NCBI GenBank assembly: GCA_041658075.1
Contig: JBBAAW010000002.1
Location: 1-64,000 of the forward strand
DNA length: 64,000 bases
Direction: 5' to 3'
Origin: JBBAAW01 sp041658075
GTDB taxonomy: Bacteria > Patescibacteriota > WWE3 > UBA101185 > UBA10185
Made by a program: the position numbers and the translations under genes. The notes beneath the pieces were generated by a model. It was not told the DNA's origin and did not search any database. It worked only from the letters and a program-made list of their open reading frames with translations. This document shows positions 8,756 through 17,487 of this stretch, piece after piece. Numbering within the stretch: the stretch's first letter is position 1; each line of letters starts with the position of its first letter.

Positions 8756-10226
8756 TAAACACATCTTATTTATCGTATTTTCAATGTTTTACCTAACCTT
8801 TTCCTTGTTTACTTATAAAGACTACGGAATAACTTCCGACGAACAGGTAAACTACAGAGCCGGAGGAGTTTATGTTAATTATCTTTTTTTAGGTCCGGGA
8901 AGACGCCAGGAAATTGAGCAAAAAGCTTCACCAAAAGATGATCCTCAAAAGTATCCTGCTTTTAGGTTGTACCCTGGGCTAGTATCTATAATTAACCTCC
9001 TCTCCTGTTATGAAAGCGCCCATTTAATAAACCTGCTTTTTGGCTACTTTGGGTTTTTGATAATTTACCTGTTGGTATTTGATATTACGCACTCAAGATT
9101 CTCGATACTCGCGCCTCTGCTACTTTTTCTAAACCCGCACTATTTTGGCCATATTCCAGCCAATCCAAAAGACATCCCTTTTTCTACTTTGTATCTGTTT
9201 TGTGTTTATTTACTAATTAAATTGCGCACAGATAAAGTAACCAACTTTGTTGTTTTGGGGATCTTCCTTGGATTACTTACGGCAACAAGATTTGTAGGCG
9301 GTGTTTTATTCTTATTTTTAATTCTTAAAGTCTTGTTCGGTTTAAATAACCACGGTAAGATGGACAAAAGAATACTGTATCTAATAATCACTGTTTCGGT
9401 TTCTTTTATCCTCCTTTATGCAATTTGGCCATACCTTTGGCACAACCCTATTAGCAAACTCCTTATGTTGGCAAGAAACGCAGATGAATTTTCTTTTTGG
9501 GATAGAAAGATTTTGTTTGAAGGTATTTTGATAACCAAAACCGAACGCCCGTGGTACTACCTCTTTACCTACATCTTCTACAAAACTCCCCTTCTGATTT
9601 TGGTTGGATTGCTTGGGTCGCTGTTTGGAAAATATCATAAAACGATATTTATTACCTCTATTGCCCTTTTTAATTTACTTTTATATCTCTTATTTCAGCC
9701 CGTCATATATAACGAAATGCGCCATTTTTTGTATTTAATTCCAGTGTTTACAGTTTTGTCCTCCATCTTATTTATCGACCTTTTAACCAATGAAACGGCA
9801 CTGATTTATAAAACCGTCTTTATTGTAATCGTGTTAGGATTATTAAAAATGTCGTACGACTTTGTTTTGTTACACCCGTACCAATATGTGTATTTTAACG
9901 AGTTTGCTGGAAAAATGGTCGATATTACTAAAAAATACGAAGTTGATTATTGGTCGGCGTCTTATAAAGAGTCCAGTGAGTATTTAAGAAACCTGTCGTT
10001 AAAAAGTCCTACCCCAATAAAAGTTTATCCGTGCAACTTGGACTTTGGGGTCGACTATTACTCACATAAAGATTTTGTAGTTGTAAACAAGCCGGAAGAA
10101 GCCGACTATGTAATATGCGATAATCTAAACGCTTTAAAAAAAGATCTTGACCTAGAGAATAAGATTATTTTTAGGGTGGTCAGAAAAGGAGCCACCCTTT
10201 CTTATGTGGCTAAAACGATTAAATAA
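8739..10226 (+). CDS. GT39-like membrane glycosyltransferase, tandem copy A
   Basis: A 495-residue polytopic protein with an acidic first loop (DYGITSDEQVNYRAG, D34-E35), an NPKDIPFSTLYLF block and a conserved C-terminal extracytoplasmic region. It is a close paralogue of the next gene over its full length, and part of the C-terminal coding sequence is nearly identical at the DNA level. It overlaps the preceding gene by 17 nt and the following gene by 23 nt, so translation is probably coupled along 5198-13261. A donor such as a polyprenyl-phosphate sugar is expected from the fold; the substrate is unknown. Confidence 0.82.
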   Translation: MRAKINKHILFIVFSMFYLTFSLFTYKDYGITSDEQVNYRAGGVYVNYLFLGPGRRQEIEQKASPKDDPQKYPAFRLYPGLVSIINLLSCYESAHLINLLFGYFGFLIIYLLVFDITHSRFSILAPLLLFLNPHYFGHIPANPKDIPFSTLYLFCVYLLIKLRTDKVTNFVVLGIFLGLLTATRFVGGVLFLFLILKVLFGLNNHGKMDKRILYLIITVSVSFILLYAIWPYLWHNPISKLLMLARNADEFSFWDRKILFEGILITKTERPWYYLFTYIFYKTPLLILVGLLGSLFGKYHKTIFITSIALFNLLLYLLFQPVIYNEMRHFLYLIPVFTVLSSILFIDLLTNETALIYKTVFIVIVLGLLKMSYDFVLLHPYQYVYFNEFAGKMVDITKKYEVDYWSASYKESSEYLRNLSLKSPTPIKVYPCNLDFGVDYYSHKDFVVVNKPEEADYVICDNLNALKKDLDLENKIIFRVVRKGATLSYVAKTIK

Positions 10227-11697
10227 GAAACACATTTTATTTATTGTATTCTCGTTGTTTTACCTGATACTTTCTTTGGTAACTTATAAAGACTATGGAA
10301 TAACTTCCGACGAGCAGCTAGAGTATCGGGCGGGAAAAACTTATTTTAACTACCTTTTCTCAAACACCTCTAAACGCCAAGAAATAGTAACAAAAGTGTC
10401 GCCCAGGGAAAATCCTCAAGATTTTCCCTATTTTAGGCTTTATCCTGGCTTGGTGTCGCTTATTAACTACCAATCCTATTACGAGTGGGCGCACTTGATA
10501 GATTTACTTTTTGGATATTTAGGTTTTCTTGTTATATACCTGCTTGTTTTTGACATTACCCGTTCAAAACTATCGATCCTCGCACCACTGCTATTATTTC
10601 TAAATCCCTATTACTTTGGCCATATTCCCGCCAATCCAAAGGACATCCCTTTTTCTACACTCTATCTATTTTGCGTGTATTTAATAATCAAACTCGACAC
10701 TAACAGAATTAAACCCTTTATAATTTTAGGGATTTTCCTTGGATTACTTACAGGAATGAGGTTTGTAGGACTTACTTTATTTTGTTTTCTGGCAATTAAA
10801 CTTCTGACTTCTGTAAAAAACCGTAACGACTTATTTAAGATAGCTTTGCGTTTTACAGCTACAGTATTAATCTTATCAATTATACTTTACTTAATCTGGC
10901 CATATCTTTGGCACGATCCCGTTAACCAACTCCTATCGTTAGCAAGAGACGCGCAAGATTTTTCCTTTTGGGACAGAGATACTTTATTTGGCGGGCAGTT
11001 GATTACTAAGGATACGCGTCCGTGGTATTACCTTTTTACTTATATTTTCTATAAAACACCACCTTTAATTTTGCTTGGGTTACTTGGATCTTTATTTGTA
11101 AAATCTCGTAAAATACTGTTTATTCTAGTTATCGTAGTTTTTAATCTCGTCCTGTACCTTATCTTACAGCCCACCATTTACAATGAAATGCGCCACTTTC
11201 TGTATTTAGTTCCGTTATTTACCGTTTTGTCAGCAATTTTGTTTATCAACCTTTTAGGGAGTAGAAAAACATTAGTTTTCCGAACCATACTTGTTGTTAT
11301 TTTGTGTGGGTTACTAAAGATGTCGTACGACTTTGTTTTACTTCACCCCTATCAGTATGTATATTTTAACGAGTTTGCTGGAAAAATGGTCTATATTACT
11401 AAAAAATACGAAGTTGATTATTGGTCGGCGTCTTATAAAGAGTCCAGTGAGTATTTAAGAAACCTATCGTTACAGAGTCCTACCCCAATAAAAGTTTATC
11501 CCTGCAACCTGGCTTTTGGAGTCGACTATTATTCTCATAAAAGCTTTGTACTTGTAAATAAATCAAAAGACGCGGATTATATAATTTGCGACTATCAGAA
11601 CGCTTTAATAAATAATTTTGACTTAGAGGGCAGAATTGTGTTTAAAGTAGTTAGAAAAGGAGCAACGCTTTCTTATGTGGCTAAAACGGATAGATAA
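10204..11697 (+). CDS. GT39-like membrane glycosyltransferase, tandem copy B
   Basis: A 497-residue paralogue of 8739-10226 with the same acidic loop (DYGITSDEQLEYRAG, D36-E37), the NPKDIPFSTLYLF block and the same C-terminal domain. The start ATG lies inside the end of copy A, preceded by AAAGGAG about 13 nt upstream. The same junction, in which the TLSYVAKT codons read in another frame become MWLKR, is repeated at the end of copy B and sets the start of the next gene. The duplication therefore carried its translational-coupling junction with it. Confidence 0.83.
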   Translation: MWLKRLNKKHILFIVFSLFYLILSLVTYKDYGITSDEQLEYRAGKTYFNYLFSNTSKRQEIVTKVSPRENPQDFPYFRLYPGLVSLINYQSYYEWAHLIDLLFGYLGFLVIYLLVFDITRSKLSILAPLLLFLNPYYFGHIPANPKDIPFSTLYLFCVYLIIKLDTNRIKPFIILGIFLGLLTGMRFVGLTLFCFLAIKLLTSVKNRNDLFKIALRFTATVLILSIILYLIWPYLWHDPVNQLLSLARDAQDFSFWDRDTLFGGQLITKDTRPWYYLFTYIFYKTPPLILLGLLGSLFVKSRKILFILVIVVFNLVLYLILQPTIYNEMRHFLYLVPLFTVLSAILFINLLGSRKTLVFRTILVVILCGLLKMSYDFVLLHPYQYVYFNEFAGKMVYITKKYEVDYWSASYKESSEYLRNLSLQSPTPIKVYPCNLAFGVDYYSHKSFVLVNKSKDADYIICDYQNALINNFDLEGRIVFKVVRKGATLSYVAKTDR

Positions 11698-13261
11698 AGG
11701 CTTAATAGTATCGGTTATATTGTTTTTGATTGCCTTACCTCTAATTTGGCAGATTAATTTTCCCCAAAACGACGATTGGGTTTACTACAAAATGGTTAAA
11801 AACTTTATGAGTGGGAATTTTAAACTCGACCCTATTTCCGCACCCACCTTTTATTTTCAGGGAATTTTAGGCGCGGTTTTTTCTTTGATTTTTGAATTAA
11901 AGCGACTTCCCATTCTTACCTTACTTGTGAGCGTGGTAAATTTCTATCTGCTGTTTAAAATCCTCTCGAATTCAACCAAGCTCGGTACAAATATATCGAT
12001 TGTTGTTGCCCTCATATGGTTTTTTAACCCGTTAAATGTCTATTCTTCATTAGGGTTTATGACAGAAAACTACCTGCTGTTGTGCATTTTGGCAAGTTTA
12101 TACTTTTTTAACTTGTATATCGTCGACATGAAACCCCGGAACTTTTTACTATTTAATTTGTTCCTGTTCTTTGGACTCATGACTAAACAGTCGGCACTAG
12201 CTTTGGCGACATGTTATCCCGCGTATTTTCTGGTCAACAAAAAATGGCGACTTCTTGGCATACAAGCAATAATTTCCGTACTTCTTTTTATGTTTTATTT
12301 TCTAATCTTCCCAAAAACTGTGGAAATGTTTGAAAAACCTTTACAGTTTCATCATTTATACGACTTCGACTACCTAAAACAATTGACGCGGGCGCTGATT
12401 ATTTATATATCAGCTTTTTGTTTTCCATTATTGATTCTTTTGTTGTGTGGCCGCGATGTAATTAAAAAGCGCAAAAATCTCATCGTCACAATTCTCATTA
12501 TCACAGTATCCTTGGCCTTCTATTTTTTCGTTTTTAAAAACTTTAAACCCAACCGACTTGGATGGCAAGAGTTTTTTTACCTTGACAACATTTTAGAAAG
12601 AACCGGATTTTACCCGCGGGGAATTATGGGAACCAAGTTTTATTTTAAAGGCATTTACGATCTTTATAGATATTGGGACATTACCGCTAAATTTTTTTCT
12701 GGGTTTGTACTTATTGGACTGTTTATGGCGTTAAGGAAAGTAAAAACTCACGCCCATTTGTTGATATTTATTTTTACCTACTCTGTATTAATGCTTTTGG
12801 CAGAAAAAGTGTATGACCGGTATCTTCCCCCATTATTCTTAGTGTTTATCCTCTTGATGGCGTCCAACTTTAATCCGCTGTTCCAAAATAGAAACTTACG
12901 ACGATTTTTATTTATCTTTTTATCGTCATTCCTAGCCTTCTTAATTTTCTATTCTTACCAATTCTCTATGGATTTTGTTTTGATCAATAAACATATCTGG
13001 AATCGCTCTCTCCAAATTGTCGAGCAAGAAAAAATTCCGCCAAAGCTTATTAAGGGAACAAACGCGTGGAAACTTTCCGAGTTTAATATTGAAAGAAATT
13101 ATCTGTACGACTTTACATTCGACAATATTAAAGTCAACAAAAGGTACGACGAGCAGTACGACTTAATTGAAAGGCATCGAGTTGATTTTCCTGGTTCGCT
13201 TTTTGTGAATCCTTACATCTATTTATATAAAAAGAAGAATCTTGTTGATATAGTAATATAG
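11675..13261 (+). CDS. GT39-like membrane glycosyltransferase
   Basis: A 528-residue polytopic protein. After the first helix comes INFPQNDDWVYYKM, with D33-D34 as the probable GT-C acidic pair, then an A--F-FQGILGA segment typical of DPM/PMT-like proteins and about ten more helices. It is more distant from the tandem pair. Its start overlaps the previous gene by 23 nt, and the MWLKR N-terminus comes from the duplicated junction. It ends 12 nt before the GT2 gene. It is probably the last GT-C enzyme of a co-transcribed run from 5198. Confidence 0.8.
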   Translation: MWLKRIDKGLIVSVILFLIALPLIWQINFPQNDDWVYYKMVKNFMSGNFKLDPISAPTFYFQGILGAVFSLIFELKRLPILTLLVSVVNFYLLFKILSNSTKLGTNISIVVALIWFFNPLNVYSSLGFMTENYLLLCILASLYFFNLYIVDMKPRNFLLFNLFLFFGLMTKQSALALATCYPAYFLVNKKWRLLGIQAIISVLLFMFYFLIFPKTVEMFEKPLQFHHLYDFDYLKQLTRALIIYISAFCFPLLILLLCGRDVIKKRKNLIVTILIITVSLAFYFFVFKNFKPNRLGWQEFFYLDNILERTGFYPRGIMGTKFYFKGIYDLYRYWDITAKFFSGFVLIGLFMALRKVKTHAHLLIFIFTYSVLMLLAEKVYDRYLPPLFLVFILLMASNFNPLFQNRNLRRFLFIFLSSFLAFLIFYSYQFSMDFVLINKHIWNRSLQIVEQEKIPPKLIKGTNAWKLSEFNIERNYLYDFTFDNIKVNKRYDEQYDLIERHRVDFPGSLFVNPYIYLYKKKNLVDIVI

Positions 13262-13273
13262 CAGTACGACTTT

Positions 13274-14152
13274 ATGAAAAAATTGGCGATAATTATTGTT
13301 AACTATAATACCAAAGATATTTTGCGTGACTGCCTAAAGAATCTTGAGCGACTTAATCTGCAAGATGTGCAAATCGTAGTTGTAGATAACGGATCAAAGG
13401 ATGGTTCCGCGGATATGATGGGGGCGGAATTTAAAAATGTCGATCTCATTAGAACGGAAAATAAAGGTTTAGCTGTGGGGTATAACCTCGGGATGACGCG
13501 AGCTACGGATGCCGATTACTATCTTTTTATGGGTACAGATGCCTTTCCAAAGCCGGGTTGTATTGAAGGTGTGATCGATTTCATTGAGGCTCGTAGCGAG
13601 GTTGGGATTGCTACGGCAAAATTGGTTTTGCGTAGCGGAGCGTTGGATATGGACGCACACAGAGGTTTTCCCATCCCATGGACGGCTTTAACACACTTTG
13701 CAGGACTGGATCGGCTGTTTCCCAAGTCACACATTTTTAATAAATACTTCTTAGGTTGGCACGACATGAGTAAGCCCCACGAAATTGATCTGTGTATAAG
13801 CCATTTTATGATGGTTAAAAAAGAGGTTTTTGATAAGGTTGAACCTTGGGATGAGGATTTTTTTGTGTATGGTGAGGATGTGGACTTTTGTTGGCGAGTT
13901 AAACAAGGTGGTTTCAAAATCTTCTATTTACCACAATTTGAATGTTTGCATTATAAAGGTGTTAGCGTGGGTATTAGAAAAGAAACTTCTGATGTAACTA
14001 AAGCCGACGATGCAACAAAGTCGCGAATGAAATCAGAAACTACCCACGCCATGCGACTCTTTTACCAAAAACACATGTATAGAAAATATCCTTGGATTAT
14101 AAATAAAGTTGTCGAGCTCGGAATCACCGCCATTTCGTCGTCACGAAAATAA
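13274..14152 (+). CDS. GT2 family glycosyltransferase (WbbL/rhamnosyltransferase-like)
   Basis: A 292-residue soluble GT-A enzyme. The N-terminus IIIVNYNTKDILRDCL and VVDNGSKDGS form the nucleotide-sugar binding half. ENKGLAVGYNLG follows, and GTDAFP sits where the metal-binding DxD-type motif normally lies. WDEDFFVYGEDVDFCWR carries the catalytic ED. This pattern matches WbbL-type rhamnosyl or related transferases working at the inner membrane face. It is the only cytoplasmic-type transferase of the block and could prime or extend the lipid-linked glycan used by the GT-C neighbours. It converges on the gene at 14178. Confidence 0.87.
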   Translation: MKKLAIIIVNYNTKDILRDCLKNLERLNLQDVQIVVVDNGSKDGSADMMGAEFKNVDLIRTENKGLAVGYNLGMTRATDADYYLFMGTDAFPKPGCIEGVIDFIEARSEVGIATAKLVLRSGALDMDAHRGFPIPWTALTHFAGLDRLFPKSHIFNKYFLGWHDMSKPHEIDLCISHFMMVKKEVFDKVEPWDEDFFVYGEDVDFCWRVKQGGFKIFYLPQFECLHYKGVSVGIRKETSDVTKADDATKSRMKSETTHAMRLFYQKHMYRKYPWIINKVVELGITAISSSRK

Positions 14153-14177
14153 CGTCATACGAGACCGGTTCTTCTCG

Positions 14178-14516
14178 TCACTCCGCATTCCTCGCAGTAT
14201 ATGCTTCGATAATTGCCACCACATCTCTTGCTATATATGGATTAAGCACATTACCAGACGGCGATACATACTCAACTTTTTCATCGTCAAATCTTGCACC
14301 ATCAACAATAGGTTTCAGAAAAGCTACTAGTTGTTTTAATTCTTCTTTCGATGGGTATTTCGTCATTAGATTATCTGCCCTTTCAGCCACCTTCTGAAAT
14401 ACCGCACTTTCCGGCTCTGCATAAGGTAATTCTTTCGCCTCCGCTTCAGTAATACCAAGCGCATCTGCAACAACTTTTGGACCTAGATTTTCATTGGATA
14501 GTCTTTCCTCTTTCAT
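14178..14516 (-). CDS. Hypothetical 112-residue protein
   Basis: I do not recognise a family. It is a soluble, acidic, helix-rich protein with no signal peptide or membrane segment. A VVADALGITEAEAKEL stretch resembles a small helical domain start. AAAGGAT lies about 5 nt before ATG 14516 as a ribosome site, with a TATATT-like -10 further upstream, so this gene has a conventional short leader. It lies between the GT2 gene and hisS, with 51 nt to hisS upstream. Function unknown. Confidence 0.6.
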   Translation of the reverse strand: MKEERLSNENLGPKVVADALGITEAEAKELPYAEPESAVFQKVAERADNLMTKYPSKEELKQLVAFLKPIVDGARFDDEKVEYVSPSGNVLNPYIARDVVAIIEAYTARNAE

Positions 14517-14567
14517 AATATCCTTTCTTAAATTAACACTAAATATAGTTAATCAAATAGCGCTTAT

Positions 14568-15863
14568 TTAGTCAATCGCAGAGTCATCTAGCTCTAAGGT
14601 TTTCTGTTTTCCTGTATTAAGGTTTTTTACAGTCATCACGCCTTTTTCTAGTTCCTCCTCACCTATTATTACTACTTGAGGAATCCCTTTTTTGTCTGCG
14701 TATTTTAATTGTTTTTCCAGTTTGGTGCCAGTATCCAACCAGCAGACTACATTTTTTCCTTGCGCTCTTAGCTTCTCAGCAACTTCAAGTGACTTAAGGA
14801 GAAATTTTGAGTCGTCAGAAGGCCAAACGGTTACTAAATAATCAACTTCGCTTTTAAACTGGGGCAATAAATTCCAACCCGTTAAAAACTCCAAAAGCGT
14901 GTAATCCCCCATAGCAAAGCCTGTGGAAGGAAGTTCGTAGTCGCCAAAAATATTTATTAGCTTATCAAATCTCTCACCTCCAAAAATTGAGCGGCGATTA
15001 TTAGGATTATTGTCAAAAACCTCGTAAACCAAGCCGTCGCTATAATCAAAACCTCTGATGATGGCTGCGTCAAATTTAACTGATCCGTCAATTCCCACAT
15101 CCTTTAAATATCCAAATAACTTTTGGAGTGCCTGGTACCCCGCGTTACCTTTAGGAATATTTAGACCTTCAAAATCGCTGGACATAAACTGCTCGACTTC
15201 TCTAATTTGCGACTCACTTAACCCCAAATCCGTAAGACTGGCCGTAAAATCTTCGGCCGACAATTTTTCCCGCTTATCCATCAGTCGTCTAACTTTTGAT
15301 TGGACTTCGGTATTGAGCTTAAGGACTTCATTAAGGAGCGCGTTTACCAAGCGTCGATCGCTTACCTTAATTTGATACATCTCCTCCTTGGCGCTAAAAG
15401 CCCTCATTATCGCCACAATTAGCTGGAAAATCTCAAAATCCGCTTCCACACCACTCACGCCAAATATATTAGCCTCCAGCTGGTAAAACTCTCGACCTCT
15501 GCCCGTTTGGGGCTTTTCATAGCGCCAATTATTACCGATCATAAACCATTTAATAGGCTGGGGTGTTTCCTTATACTTTTGTGCAATCATTCTAACTGTT
15601 CCTGGTGTTAACTCGGGTCGGATAGCGATCTTGCGACCCCCTTTGTCCTCAAAAGAATACAACTGCTCGTTAACAATCTCCTCACCTGTTTTGGACGCAA
15701 AAATCTCAAACGGTTCTATAATGGGAAAGCTGTACTCCTCAAAGCCAAAGCTCTTGCAAACCTTACGCCAAGTGTCAAAAATATAATTCTCCACCTGCAT
15801 GTCCTGCGGGTAAAAATCTCTGGCTCCTTTATATGGCTGTGTTAATAATTTATTCTGCAGCAT
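14568..15863 (-). CDS. hisS: Histidyl-tRNA synthetase
   Basis: A 431-residue class II synthetase that charges tRNA-His with histidine. Motif 1 lies in the YIFDTWRKVCKSFGF/PIIEPFEIF region, and motif 2 is in NNWRYEKPQTGRGREFYQLE. The histidine-specific loops are IRGFDYSDGLVYE and the motif 3 region GGERFDKLINIFG---PSTGFAMGDYTLLE. A C-terminal anticodon-binding domain begins near residue 335. Length is normal. The start is supported by TATACT at 15875-15870, exactly 6 nt upstream of ATG. The cognate tRNA-His gene is at 25653. Confidence 0.96.
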   Translation of the reverse strand: MLQNKLLTQPYKGARDFYPQDMQVENYIFDTWRKVCKSFGFEEYSFPIIEPFEIFASKTGEEIVNEQLYSFEDKGGRKIAIRPELTPGTVRMIAQKYKETPQPIKWFMIGNNWRYEKPQTGRGREFYQLEANIFGVSGVEADFEIFQLIVAIMRAFSAKEEMYQIKVSDRRLVNALLNEVLKLNTEVQSKVRRLMDKREKLSAEDFTASLTDLGLSESQIREVEQFMSSDFEGLNIPKGNAGYQALQKLFGYLKDVGIDGSVKFDAAIIRGFDYSDGLVYEVFDNNPNNRRSIFGGERFDKLINIFGDYELPSTGFAMGDYTLLEFLTGWNLLPQFKSEVDYLVTVWPSDDSKFLLKSLEVAEKLRAQGKNVVCWLDTGTKLEKQLKYADKKGIPQVVIIGEEELEKGVMTVKNLNTGKQKTLELDDSAID

Positions 15864-15875
15864 ACATCAAGTATA

Positions 15876-16064
15876 CTATCTAGCCAAGACTTCGTAAAAC
15901 TTTTTAGCCTGTTTTACCACATCACACTCAAATTCAATCTTACGCTTAGCTCTCTGTAGAATCTCGTCGATATTAATTCTTCCCGTAGAAAGTTTTTCCC
16001 TATATCGCGTTTTTTCGCGGATCGCCGTAGTTACAATGTTTCTCGTATTACAATATAAATCGCT
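15876..16064 (-). pseudogene. Open stretch without a start codon, possible gene remnant
   Basis: Between a TAA (16067-16065) and a TAG (15878-15876) lie 63 codons of plausible, lysine- and arginine-rich helical protein. It includes IREKTRYREKL and INIDEILQRAKRK, and ends KKFYEVLAR. There is no ATG, GTG or TTG in frame. It could be the C-terminal end of a decayed gene upstream of hisS, or chance. I recognise no family. Confidence 0.22.
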
Positions 16065-16102
16065 TTACTGGGAGACCCGCTATTACACAGGGTCGTAAAT
16101 TT

Positions 16103-16840
16103 TTATACTTTTACAGATTTCACAAAAATCGAAGGTCCAAAGTTTATGAAACCAAAAGGCTTCTGCAATAGATTTTCTAGAATCAGCAGTGATTCTTTGG
16201 ATAATGTTTTCTTCACCGCGTCGTTCCTAAAATTAGAAACCGAAAGCTTTTCCACCACTCTAAAACTATTACTTTTTAAGGACTTCTCCACAAAATCCGG
16301 ATGAAAATTCAAAAATGTTACATCTTTGCTAGCGCGACTTATCGAGTCAGTTTTAAAATAGCCAAAATTAAACTTAGCAACATTTTTAACTGCCGACTTA
16401 ATGTGCATTTTATTAGCAAACTCCAAGATAAACACTCCGCCAGGTAAAAGTAGCTCGCTAATTTCATGAAAAGCTTTTCCCAAGTCGTCCAAATGGTGCG
16501 CAACTCTTACCATAACCACACAGTCAAACTTATCCAGCCCATATTGTGAAAGCTTGTAAAGGTTGCCTTCCTGCGTTTTTATGGCAACTCCTAGAGATTT
16601 GGCGCGATTTCGCGCCTGTGAAAGTATCTTGTTTGACTGGTCAAAAATCACGATTTCTTCAAACCGTCCCTTATACACAGGAATAAGCCTTCCAAAGCCC
16701 CCACCCGCGTCCAGAATTCGTTTCCCTTTGTTTGGTAGCATCTTTGCCAGGGCGGTAATTTCACTGGCGTTTTCGTAATCGCGACCCTCCCAGTATTTAA
16801 TGTAGTCATAAGTTTTATCGTTGTAATCAGGTCTTTGCAT
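16103..16840 (-). CDS. Class I SAM-dependent methyltransferase
   Basis: A 245-residue protein. Motif I, ILDAGGGFGRLIPVY, binds S-adenosylmethionine; the acidic residue IVIFDQS follows, then the DCVVMVRVAHHLDDLGKAFHEIS motif and a GGVFILEFANK strand. This is the methyltransferase type 11 layout seen in small-molecule or lipid methyltransferases; the substrate is unknown. A longer reading frame extends upstream through the tRNA gene. The real start is ATG 16840, only 6 nt after the encoded CCA of tRNA-Arg, which should provide the transcript's 5' end. Confidence 0.85.
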   Translation of the reverse strand: MQRPDYNDKTYDYIKYWEGRDYENASEITALAKMLPNKGKRILDAGGGFGRLIPVYKGRFEEIVIFDQSNKILSQARNRAKSLGVAIKTQEGNLYKLSQYGLDKFDCVVMVRVAHHLDDLGKAFHEISELLLPGGVFILEFANKMHIKSAVKNVAKFNFGYFKTDSISRASKDVTFLNFHPDFVEKSLKSNSFRVVEKLSVSNFRNDAVKKTLSKESLLILENLLQKPFGFINFGPSIFVKSVKV

Positions 16841-16846
16841 AGTATT

Positions 16847-16924
16847 TGGTGCGCCTGGAGGGACTTGAACCCCCACATAACCTTGTTCCGAAGACAAGTG
16901 CCCTATCCATTAGGCCACAGGCGC
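16847..16924 (-). tRNA. tRNA-Arg (anticodon TCG)
   Basis: A complete cloverleaf on the minus strand: acceptor GCGCCTG pairs with CAGGCGC, anticodon stem CTTGT/ACAAG encloses loop CTTCGGA (TCG), and the T-arm GGGGGTTCAAGTCCCTC is normal. The discriminator is A and CCA is encoded (16849-16847). The last codons and TAA stop of the HNH gene (16910-16912) lie inside its 5' part. Confidence 0.95.
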
Positions 16925-17365
16925 GCAATTTAATCGCCAACTACTACCTTCTTTTTGTGTTTTTTTTCTATGACAATTTGCACACCTAACCTCACATTTT
17001 GACATCTCTTCCGCCAACCTCTCGTGCGGTACACTTTTCTTAATAAGATCACTGATACTAAATTCCTTCTTATGTTTATCCTTGTGATCAAACTCTAATA
17101 CTAACACGTCCTTTTCACCGCAATCGATGCAAGGATTAGATCTCAGGAAAGACTCTACAAATTTAAAATGCTTTTGTCTAATCCCTAACCTACTTTTTCT
17201 AGCCTTATCCAGATAGTACCTCTTATTCTTTAGATAGTGCTCTTTTATATAATCGCGAGAGCACCTCCTGCAATAGTAGGCTCGCTTCACATCTCTAATT
17301 TTCCAATTAAAATCTGTATCCTCTAATAACTGTTTACAACGAGTACATCTCCTCATTGCTAGCAA
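16910..17365 (-). CDS. Small HNH-type nuclease-like protein
   Basis: A 151-residue protein. The N-terminal zinc knuckle has CTRCKQLL and YYCRRC pairs. A basic linker follows, then an HNH-like core: PCIDCG, the LEFDHKD element with Asp-His, and VRCANCHRKKT with the distal Asn-His and a second cysteine pair. This composition is common in small HNH proteins of phages and mobile elements; nuclease activity is inferred. The 3' end runs 15 nt into tRNA-Arg, and a tRNA-Arg-like half sequence lies just upstream of its start, suggesting mobility linked to tRNA genes. Confidence 0.75.
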   Translation of the reverse strand: MLAMRRCTRCKQLLEDTDFNWKIRDVKRAYYCRRCSRDYIKEHYLKNKRYYLDKARKSRLGIRQKHFKFVESFLRSNPCIDCGEKDVLVLEFDHKDKHKKEFSISDLIKKSVPHERLAEEMSKCEVRCANCHRKKTQKEGSSWRLNCAPVA

Positions 17366-17401
17366 TGATACACAACATGTTCTTCGAAATCAATTCCAGA
17401 T

Positions 17402-17440
17402 ACCGAAGCGAAGCGCTCTAATCCGCTGAGTTACGAAAGC
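17402..17440 (-). other. tRNA-Arg-like 5' half, degenerate
   Basis: Read on the minus strand this is an acceptor-like GCTTTCG, TA, a D-arm (ACTC-AGCGGATTA-GAGC) and a stem leading to CTTCGGT with a TCG anticodon position. The match to a tRNA stops at the anticodon loop; no pairing 3' half or acceptor strand follows. It differs in sequence from the intact tRNA-Arg at 16847, so it is not a simple copy. Confidence 0.4.
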
Positions 17441-17487
17441 ACACCTTACGTCCCATTTTATCACGAATTGTGTGTTAGAATTTATAG

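Noticed and set aside
13519..13917. 132-codon minus frame inside the GT2 gene
   Set aside because: Antisense to well-conserved GT2 motifs, with low-complexity basic composition.
17402..17440. Possible intron-containing tRNA-Arg with a 22-nt anticodon-loop insert
   Set aside because: A CTTCG/CGAAG pairing can be drawn around an enlarged loop, but no T-arm or 3' acceptor strand matching GCTTTCG follows, so a complete tRNA is not supported.
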